The translations under genes and the position numbers were made by a program. The notes under the pieces were generated by a model, which saw only the letters and a list, made by a program, of their open reading frames with translations, did no database searches and was not told the origin of the DNA. A stretch of 5,060 nucleotides of DNA from Desulfonema limicola (GTDB lineage: Bacteria; Desulfobacterota; Desulfobacteria; Desulfobacterales; DYRC01). The stretch lies in the NCBI GenBank assembly GCA_020718925.1, contig DYRC01000239.1, positions 1,352 through 6,411 on the forward strand, read 5' to 3'. This document shows, in pieces, positions 1 to 5,060 of this stretch. The first letter of the stretch is position 1, and the number at the start of each line of letters is the position of its first letter.

Positions 1-2206
1 CTTTCCGAACCAGACATCGCACCGAACCGGACGGTTTTGCATACAAAGAAAGCCGTTTCACTCCTACCGGAACACGCAAAAATTTTTCTTCTGAAAACAA
101 TACGCCCGCCAATTGAAAACAACTGTCCGCAATCACCGGATGCAGAAGATAATTTCCTGATTCCGAAAGCAGTTTTTCAGTCAATCCGATTTTTCCGAAA
201 ACCTGTTCGTTACCTTTTTTAATAGCTTGAATAGCTTGAAAATCAGCACCATAATGAATCCCCGAATCTTCAAAATTGCGGTAAAGTTGGGCAACAGAAA
301 GTTCTTCCCCAAATTCAGGAATAGTCGGCAGAATATCGGCATATTTTTCTTTTACAATCAAGCCGTTGACATGAAGTGTCCATGTCTTATCAGGAGATCG
401 GCTGAATATCTCAAACGAATAACGCTCGTTTTCGTCAGATTTCAGAATTGTTTGCAGTGTTGAAATTTCATCTTCAGATAAGATCATTGCATGATGAATA
501 ACTACATTTTCCAAAGCAAGCTGCCCGGAATCGAAAACGCTTTTTCCCGCAGCCAAAGCGATTTCCAAAAATGCTGCCGCAGGAACAACCGCCTTTCCGT
601 AAATCCGATGATGATCCAGAAAAGCCGGACAATCACAGCCGATTTCAGCTTCAAATTGAATATCAGCAAGCGGCGAGTCAATCCGATGCCCTAAAAATGT
701 GTTATGTGTCAGAGTGTTATGTGTTATGTTTTTTTCCTTAACACTTAACACATCACACTTAACACGCCGAATCGGAAAACTCTGCCGTTGAAAAGACACT
801 TTTATTGCCTTTTCACTTCTCACTTCCCACTTCTCACTTCTCACTTCCTCCACCACAACATGGACATTGGTTCCGCTAAACCCGAATGCGCTAAGCCCCG
901 CAATTCGGGAATCCCCTCTTGAGAGGGGCAGGGGTGTGTCCGTGTCCCAAGACATGAGCGTTGTCGGAATTTTCACCGAAAGATTTTTCCAATCCATTAG
1001 CGGATTCGGTGTTTTGAAGTGCAGATGCGGAGGAATCTGCTGATGCTGAAGTGAAAGCACGACTTTGATTAAACCTGCGATTCCGGCGGTGGCTTCCAAA
1101 TGTCCGATATTGGTTTTGACAGAACCGACAATCAGCGGCTGTTTTCGGGGATTTGAACAAAAAACGCTTCCCAACGCGCCCATTTCAATCGGATCGCCCA
1201 AAGATGTTCCGGTTCCGTGCGCTTCAATATAGCCTATTCGGTCAGGTTCAATTCCGCAATTCGCAAGCGCCTGACGGATGACCGCTTCCTGAGACGGTCC
1301 GCTGGGTACGGTCAGACCGCCGCTCGCGCCGTCCTGATTGATGGCTGAACCGCGAATCACCGCTAAGATGCAATCGTTGTCTGCAACCGCATCGGACATG
1401 CGTTTGAGGATAACAACGCCGCAGCCTTCGCCCCGAACATAACCATCTGCTGCGGCATCGAAGGTTTTGCAGCGTCCGCCGGGAGAAAGCATGTTTGCCT
1501 TGGAAAAATTGACATACATCTCAGGCGCAAGCAGCGTATTGACGCCTCCGGTAATTGCCAACCGGCATTCCTGATTGCGAAGGCTCTGACATGCCAGATG
1601 CAGCGCGGTCAGCGATGATGAACACGCCGTATCCACCGATAAACTGGGTCCGTTCAATCCCAGAAGATACGACAAACGCCCCGCTGCCACGCACAATGCC
1701 ATGCCGGTTGCAAAATAAGCGTCAATATCGCTCAACGCCTCGCTTCGCACCCGAACCATCGGAAAATCGCAATCGCCGATGCCGATAAATACGCCGGTAT
1801 TGCTGCCGAAGAGCATTTCTGCCGAAAATCCCGCGTCTGCCAAAGCTTCATAAGTAACTTCCAACAGCAGCCGCTGTTTTGGGTCAAGATTTGCGGCTTC
1901 TTTGGGTGTCATTTTGAAGAATTTGGCATCAAACGCATCCAAATTTTTCAGAAATCCGCCATATTGATAATACTCCCGAATATCCGGGCGATCTTTCGGA
2001 ATTTCGGTAATCGCGTCAAACCCGTTTTTCAGCAAATCCCAAAACTCATCAGGGCTGTCCGCACCGCCTGGAAAACGACATCCCATTCCGATAATGGCAA
2101 TCGGCTCATTTTTCAGAGATTGCAAGGCACTGAGGCGGCTTCTGAGGTCTCTGATTTCAAGCAAAGCTTTTTTCATCAATTCCTGATGGTTTTGGGGCGT
2201 GTTCAT
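1..2206 (-). CDS. Type I polyketide synthase, N-terminal part (docking helix, KS, DH; no AT between them); 3' end outside window
   Basis: The frame is open without a stop from ATG 2206 to the left edge, giving 735 residues. Residues about 8-30 (LMKKALLEIRDLRSRLSAL) form a short coiled coil typical of N-terminal PKS docking. Residues 34-453 are a complete ketosynthase that condenses the upstream acyl chain with an extender unit: EPIAIIGMGCRFPGG, nucleophile Cys195 in VDTACSSS, His330 in EAHGTGT, His369 in KTNIGHLEA, and the end motif GFSGTNVHVVVEE. Residues about 504-735 are a DH domain with His533 (HxxxGxxxxP), YGADFQ at 652-657 and Asp694 in HPVIADSCFQ; its last part is cut. The oddity is residues 454-503: no KS-AT linker and no AT, only a heptamer-encoded stretch, a post-AT linker motif (VSFQRQSFPI) and another repeat-encoded stretch. 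The KS also carries a palindromic-element insertion at about 423-433 and a short loop near residue 80. The start is supported by an upstream AAGGGA and by the overlap with the previous stop codon. Extender loading would need an AT acting in trans, unless the AT was lost or the assembly is wrong here. Confidence 0.93.
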   Translation of the reverse strand, partial: MNTPQNHQELMKKALLEIRDLRSRLSALQSLKNEPIAIIGMGCRFPGGADSPDEFWDLLKNGFDAITEIPKDRPDIREYYQYGGFLKNLDAFDAKFFKMTPKEAANLDPKQRLLLEVTYEALADAGFSAEMLFGSNTGVFIGIGDCDFPMVRVRSEALSDIDAYFATGMALCVAAGRLSYLLGLNGPSLSVDTACSSSLTALHLACQSLRNQECRLAITGGVNTLLAPEMYVNFSKANMLSPGGRCKTFDAAADGYVRGEGCGVVILKRMSDAVADNDCILAVIRGSAINQDGASGGLTVPSGPSQEAVIRQALANCGIEPDRIGYIEAHGTGTSLGDPIEMGALGSVFCSNPRKQPLIVGSVKTNIGHLEATAGIAGLIKVVLSLQHQQIPPHLHFKTPNPLMDWKNLSVKIPTTLMSWDTDTPLPLSRGDSRIAGLSAFGFSGTNVHVVVEEVRSEKWEVRSEKAIKVSFQRQSFPIRRVKCDVLSVKEKNITHNTLTHNTFLGHRIDSPLADIQFEAEIGCDCPAFLDHHRIYGKAVVPAAAFLEIALAAGKSVFDSGQLALENVVIHHAMILSEDEISTLQTILKSDENERYSFEIFSRSPDKTWTLHVNGLIVKEKYADILPTIPEFGEELSVAQLYRNFEDSGIHYGADFQAIQAIKKGNEQVFGKIGLTEKLLSESGNYLLHPVIADSCFQLAGVLFSEEKFLRVPVGVKRLSLYAKPSGSVRCLVRK
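699..765. repeat. Inverted pair of heptamer arrays (GTGTTAT units facing TTAACAC units) in the post-KS linker
   Basis: The left arm has GTGTTAT (699-705), an 8-bp variant GTGTCAGA (706-713), GTGTTAT (714-720) and GTGTTAT (721-727). The right arm has TTAACAC (738-744), TTAACAC (745-751), ATCACAC (752-758) and TTAACAC (759-765). The complement of the right arm pairs imperfectly with the left arm, leaving a loop of about 10 bases rich in T. On the coding strand it encodes VKCDVLSVKEKNITHNTLTHNTF, between the post-AT motif and the first DH residues (FLGHRIDSPL). A stem-loop in the mRNA is possible but not demonstrated. Confidence 0.75.
810..851 (+). repeat. Degenerate 7-bp tandem array (TTCTCAC) at the KS-DH junction
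   Basis: Five to six heptamers run in tandem: TTTTCAC, TTCTCAC, TTCCCAC, TTCTCAC, TTCTCAC, then a decaying TTCCTCC. On the coding strand they are GTGAGAA-type units encoding EVRSEKWEVRSEK, a seven-residue period because 21 bp is the common multiple of 7 and 3. The variant unit at 824-830 gives TGG where a perfect unit would give TGA. The array sits immediately after the KS end, where a KS-AT linker and AT would be expected. Confidence 0.85.
910..939 (+). repeat. Short palindromic element, copy 1 (inside the KS domain of the second PKS)
   Basis: A 30-bp element with the perfect palindrome CCCCTCTTGAGAGGGG at 913-928 (7-bp arms, TG centre), followed by CAGGGGTGTGT. It is read on the complementary strand as TPLPLSRGDS (about residues 424-433) between IPTTLMSW and IAGLSAFGFSGTN. 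KS domains normally have a shorter loop there, by about 6-7 residues judged by eye. The reading frame is kept. It has the same orientation as copy 2 and is inverted relative to copy 3. Confidence 0.85.
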
Positions 2207-2219
2207 CAGATTTTCCCTT
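2204..2219 (-). promoter_or_regulatory. Ribosome binding site and TGATG stop-start overlap coupling the two PKS genes
   Basis: On the coding strand, an AAGGGA-type Shine-Dalgarno sequence (complement of about 2214-2219) lies 7-8 bases before ATG 2206. The stop TGA (2208-2206) shares its last base with this ATG. The second PKS is therefore probably translated by coupling from the same mRNA, which would keep the two docking partners in similar amounts. There is no room for a separate promoter or terminator between the genes. The overlap and spacing are seen directly; coupling is inferred. Confidence 0.75.
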
Positions 2220-5060
2220 TCTGAATTTCGGCTAATTCTTTTTCAAGCAGCATGGCTATATCATCTTGCGACAAATCTTCGGAATCCTGAGAAGTATCAA
2301 GGTTTTGTGTCAGATTCAGTAACTCTGCAAGATAATTTGTCAATGCCTCAGTCGTGGGATAGTCAAAAATCAGCGTGGAGCGAAGAGGACGCTCCAACGA
2401 AGCTTCAAGGCGATTCTTCAGTTCCACAGACATCAGCGAATCAATTCCTGCATCGAACAACCGCTGGCGCGGCTCAATCTGATCATCCGTTGGCATGTCC
2501 AGTACTTTCGCAATCTGAGAACGGACATAAGCCTCTAACAGCGCGTATCGGCGTTCCGGGGGCGCGGCGTTGAGAGTGAGAAGTGAGAAGTGAGAAGTGA
2601 GAAGTGATTTCTCTTTTTTCATGTCTTCATTTTTTATTGAAACGCCGACTTGTACCGCGTCTTGTTTCAGCAGATATTCAAGAATTTCAAGTCCTGAATC
2701 CGGCTTAATGGCTTTGACAGACCAGCGCGCCTGATGCCGCTGATCAACGCGGGCTGCCATTCCTGATTCTGCCCAGGGACCCCAGTTGATACTCAGCCCG
2801 TGAAGCCCTGAAGCCCGGCGATGATGCGCCAGTCCGTCCAAAAACGCATTGGCTGCCGCATAATTGCTTTGTCCTGCCGAACCTGTAACAGATGCTATCG
2901 AAGAAAAACAGACGAACATGTCCACCGAAATCCCCTCTTGAGAGGGGACAGAGGGGTGTGTTAACGTGTGCAGATTCCACGCGCCATGCGCTTTCGGAGC
3001 CATTACCCGTTGAAACTGCTCCGGTGTTTGCCGAATCAGCAGACCGTCTTCCAAAACTCCGGCAAGATGAAATATGCCTCTTAATGGTTTTTCAGAATTT
3101 CTGACATTCTCTATCACCCGCGCCATATCTTCGTAATTTGCCACATCCGCTTGTTCGATTTTTACGGAACTTTCCAGTTCATCAAGAATTTTTCGGGCGG
3201 ATTCGGAAGGCTGATGTCTTCCGACCAGCACCAGATGACGCGCGCCTTTTTCTGCTAACCATCGGGATACTCTAAGCCCCAACGCGCCCAGCCCGCCGGT
3301 AATCAGATAAATTCCGTCAGAACGAATCAGAGGAATTTCCGAATGAGAAATCACAATTTTTCCGATATGTTTTGCCTGAGCCATATACCGAAACGCATCG
3401 CTTGTCTGACGGATATGAAATACCTTGTGCGGCAGAGGCGCGAATTGCCCTCTTTCAATTTGACTAGTCATATCTTTCATCATAGAAGAAATGACCTCCG
3501 GCTGACTCTGAGCAATTTCATTGAGATCAAATGGATAATAAGAAATATCAGGGCGTTGCTGCCGCATCTCCGCCGGACTCAGGACGCCGATTTTACCGAT
3601 TTCAATAAAGGTTCCGCCTGATTTCAGTACCACAAGGCTTTTGGGAATAAAATCTCCGCTCAGGCTGTTCAACACGATGTTCACACCTTGTCCGCCGGTA
3701 ATCTGTTTGATTTCTGCGGCAAAATCGGTATTTCGGGAATTCATAATATGCTGAATCCCAAGTGATTTGAGAAAATCCCATTTGCCCGGAGAAGCGGTTG
3801 CGAAAATTTCCGCGCCTGCCTGTTGCGCCAATCTGACAGCCGCCATGCCCACGCCGCCTGCTGCCGCATGAATCAGAATCCGGTCTTCCCGCCGGATTTT
3901 TGCCTGATGATGCAGCGCGTAATATGCGGTCAGAAATGCGCCGGGAAGTGAGGCGGCTTGTTCAACGCTCAGATTCTTAGGTTTAAGCGTTACGAAATCA
4001 GCGCGAACATTTACAAAGCCCGCCAAACTTCCGATAGCATAGGCGGCAATTACCTCATCGCCGATTTTCAGATGCGTTACCTTTTCTCCTACTCTGACAA
4101 TCTCTCCGGCGCATTCAAATCCGAAAGGAATGTTCTCAGCAATTCCTTTGAGCATTCCCAGTGCATTCAGAACATCCCTGAAATTCAGTCCCGTAGCTCT
4201 GACGCGGATTTCCACTTCATCTGGTTTTGGGGATTTTCTCTGCAATGCTTCAAAATGCAGATTATCAAGAACGCCATGTTCGGAAATATTTACCCGATAT
4301 TCGCCGCTTGGAAAATCAACACTCCCTGACGGTCGTGGCTCGGATTTCGGCAGATACCGAATCATTTTCGCACCATAGCGGACGCCTTTACGAAATGCAA
4401 GCCGGTTTTCCGTATCCGGATATAATAATTCATCAGCTAACACTTCAATATCAGAGTCAATATCAACACAAGTGCATTGAAACTCAGGATGTTCCGAAGC
4501 GATGACAAGCCCCATTCCCCAAATCGGACATTGATGAACATTCACAGGAGTCGTATCCGCCCCGATTGCTTGTGCGCCGTTGCTAATCAGCCACAGACGC
4601 GGCGTTTCAACCCATTGCACCGATACCATTTTCTGAAGAATAAGCAGCAGCCCGTCAGTGTCCGTGCTTCGCAGATAAACGATTCCCTGATAAGACTGGT
4701 CTGCAAATCCGTTTTCGATAACTTCTTGAACCGAGACGACATTACAGAAAGCTTCATGTGCTTTCAGGGCTTGCGCTAATTGCTCACCGGTTTTTTCCTC
4801 ATTCTCAATAATGAGAAAACGAGACACACCCCTGCCCCTCTCAAGAAGGGATTCAACCGGCTGCCATGATATTTCACTCAGCCAGTCCGAGAAATCGGGT
4901 TTCAAACTTTTCAGCAAAGCTTCCCGCGATGTTTTCCGCAAAGACAATCCGGTCAATCTGACAGTCAACGCGCCGCTGTCATCGAACAGATTCAGATCTG
5001 TATTAAGAATTTCCGGCTGATCGGGAATTTGCCGGATTTTGGCATGACTCCACGCGCTGA
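2206..5060 (-). CDS. Type I modular polyketide synthase, C-terminal part (DH end, structural KR, ER, KR, ACP, docking tail); 5' end outside window
   Basis: This is the C-terminal 950 residues of a modular PKS that performs the full beta-carbon reduction of one extension step. The frame is open to the right edge, so the TTG at 4968 is not the start: the residues before it (SAWSHAKIR, DLNLFDDSGA) match the end of a DH domain. Visible residues about 1-50 are DH end. About 63-235 is the structural KR-like subdomain (WGMGLVIASEHPE). About 250-571 is ER, with GLNFRDVLNALGM and the NADPH loop HAAAGGVGMAA. About 582-800 is KR, with TGGLGALG and catalytic Ser720, Tyr733 and Asn737 in the FSS and YAAAN motifs. 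VLEDG resembles the LDD motif of B-type KRs. About 835-912 is ACP, with the phosphopantetheine Ser874 in GIDSLMS (codon 2439-2437). The tail, about 920-950, is acidic and helical (DDIAMLLEKELAEIQ) and probably docks onto the next protein. Three repeat-derived insertions lie in frame. AT and KS, if present, are outside the window. All visible active sites look intact. Confidence 0.96.
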   Translation of the reverse strand, partial: SAWSHAKIRQIPDQPEILNTDLNLFDDSGALTVRLTGLSLRKTSREALLKSLKPDFSDWLSEISWQPVESLLERGRGVSRFLIIENEEKTGEQLAQALKAHEAFCNVVSVQEVIENGFADQSYQGIVYLRSTDTDGLLLILQKMVSVQWVETPRLWLISNGAQAIGADTTPVNVHQCPIWGMGLVIASEHPEFQCTCVDIDSDIEVLADELLYPDTENRLAFRKGVRYGAKMIRYLPKSEPRPSGSVDFPSGEYRVNISEHGVLDNLHFEALQRKSPKPDEVEIRVRATGLNFRDVLNALGMLKGIAENIPFGFECAGEIVRVGEKVTHLKIGDEVIAAYAIGSLAGFVNVRADFVTLKPKNLSVEQAASLPGAFLTAYYALHHQAKIRREDRILIHAAAGGVGMAAVRLAQQAGAEIFATASPGKWDFLKSLGIQHIMNSRNTDFAAEIKQITGGQGVNIVLNSLSGDFIPKSLVVLKSGGTFIEIGKIGVLSPAEMRQQRPDISYYPFDLNEIAQSQPEVISSMMKDMTSQIERGQFAPLPHKVFHIRQTSDAFRYMAQAKHIGKIVISHSEIPLIRSDGIYLITGGLGALGLRVSRWLAEKGARHLVLVGRHQPSESARKILDELESSVKIEQADVANYEDMARVIENVRNSEKPLRGIFHLAGVLEDGLLIRQTPEQFQRVMAPKAHGAWNLHTLTHPSVPSQEGISVDMFVCFSSIASVTGSAGQSNYAAANAFLDGLAHHRRASGLHGLSINWGPWAESGMAARVDQRHQARWSVKAIKPDSGLEILEYLLKQDAVQVGVSIKNEDMKKEKSLLTSHFSLLTLNAAPPERRYALLEAYVRSQIAKVLDMPTDDQIEPRQRLFDAGIDSLMSVELKNRLEASLERPLRSTLIFDYPTTEALTNYLAELLNLTQNLDTSQDSEDLSQDDIAMLLEKELAEIQKGKI
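2572..2605 (+). repeat. 7-bp tandem array (GAGAAGT x4) at the KR-ACP junction
   Basis: Four perfect GAGAAGT units (2578-2605) follow a partial GAGAGT. This is the same heptamer as at 810-851 but in the opposite orientation on the plus strand. It encodes SLLTSHFSLLT in the linker between the KR end (VGVSIKNEDMKKEK) and the ACP start (APPERRYALLEAYV). In this orientation none of the three frames contains a stop, and the array is perfect. Confidence 0.88.
2929..2961 (+). repeat. Short palindromic element, copy 2 (inside the KR domain of the first PKS)
   Basis: A 33-bp copy with the identical palindrome CCCCTCTTGAGAGGGG at 2932-2947. Its tail (ACAGAGGGGTGTGT) is exactly three bases longer than in copy 1, a difference that preserves the frame. 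It is read on the complementary strand as HPSVPSQEGIS between WNLHTLT and the FVCFSSIAS strand. This puts 31 residues between the KR lysine (in APKAHGAW) and the catalytic serine, where about 24 is usual, so roughly seven residues were added. Confidence 0.85.
4824..4853 (-). repeat. Short palindromic element, copy 3 (linker between DH and the structural KR subdomain of the first PKS)
   Basis: A 30-bp copy in the opposite orientation, so the coding strand reads the same strand that is antisense in the other copies. The palindrome (4835-4850) has one change, making CCCTTCT against AGAGGGG; in the mRNA this leaves a U-G wobble, so the hairpin could still form. It encodes SLLERGRGVS, unrelated to the peptides from copies 1 and 2, just after the DH-to-KR linker sequence SEISWQPVE. 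Confidence 0.82.

Noticed and set aside
221..238. Direct 9-bp repeat AATAGCTTG x2
   Set aside because: It encodes QAIQAI in the DH region after YGADF, where DH domains normally have a similar sequence and length. Probably chance or a small in-frame slip.
480..850. Pseudogene or frameshift at the KS-DH junction
   Set aside because: The frame is continuous from 2206 to 1 (735 codons without a stop), and catalytic motifs are intact on both sides. The missing AT is better described as an internal deletion, a trans-AT arrangement or an assembly question.
699..851. CRISPR-like array
   Set aside because: Units are 7 bp and contiguous, with no spacers of regular length and no cas genes.
913..928. 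GC-rich palindromes as rho-independent terminators
   Set aside because: All three copies lie deep inside continuous coding sequence, have a 2-base centre and lack a following T run on the transcribed side.
3461..3470. Perfect palindrome TGACTAGTCA
   Set aside because: A single short palindrome inside the ER coding region with no partner copy. Expected by chance at this length scale and not placed like an operator.
4968..4968. TTG at 4968 as the start of the upstream PKS gene
   Set aside because: The same frame stays open to 5060 and encodes recognisable DH C-terminal sequence, so the gene starts outside the window.
37..5020. Numerous plus-strand open frames of 60-124 codons, and minus-strand frames at 891-1160 and 2744-2980
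   Set aside because: They are all antisense or out of frame to well-supported PKS domains, show no recognisable motifs, and some of their apparent similarity comes from the repeats (for example the TPLCPLSRGD-like peptides).

Overview
The window lies entirely inside a type I modular polyketide synthase (PKS) operon read on the minus strand. It holds two very large genes, both cut by the window edges, and no RNA gene, transposase, CRISPR array or non-coding gap. The upstream gene (5060 to 2206) enters in the last part of a dehydratase (DH) domain and continues through a structural ketoreductase-like subdomain, enoylreductase (ER), ketoreductase (KR), acyl carrier protein (ACP) and an acidic/helical C-terminal docking tail. 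The downstream gene (2206 to 1) starts on the stop codon of the first (TGATG overlap). It opens with a short coiled-coil docking helix, then a complete ketosynthase (KS) and most of a DH domain, and it runs off the left edge of the window.

Together they form an assembly-line handover. The first protein fully reduces its intermediate (DH, ER and KR motifs are all intact) and carries it on the ACP. The docking tail and helix then present it to the KS of the second protein for the next extension. The product cannot be named from this window.

Two things are out of the ordinary. First, the second protein has no acyltransferase (AT) between KS and DH. A 13-residue stretch encoded by a degenerate 7-bp tandem array joins the KS end directly to a recognisable post-AT linker motif. 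Second, the PKS genes carry two kinds of short repeated DNA in frame. One is a 30-33 bp palindromic element (core CCCCTCTTGAGAGGGG) present three times, each time read in a different frame or orientation and each time in a loop or linker. The other is heptamer arrays (GTGAGAA, GTGTTAA and GTGTTAT families) at domain junctions. Wherever a perfect heptamer would put a stop codon in frame, the unit present is a variant or the array has ended.

The organism is a bacterium of intermediate GC content (judged by eye, not computed). The modular PKS plus many short dispersed repeats suggests a large, repeat-rich genome such as a filamentous Desulfobacterota (Desulfonema-like) or a cyanobacterium. That placement is an inference from general style and has low confidence.
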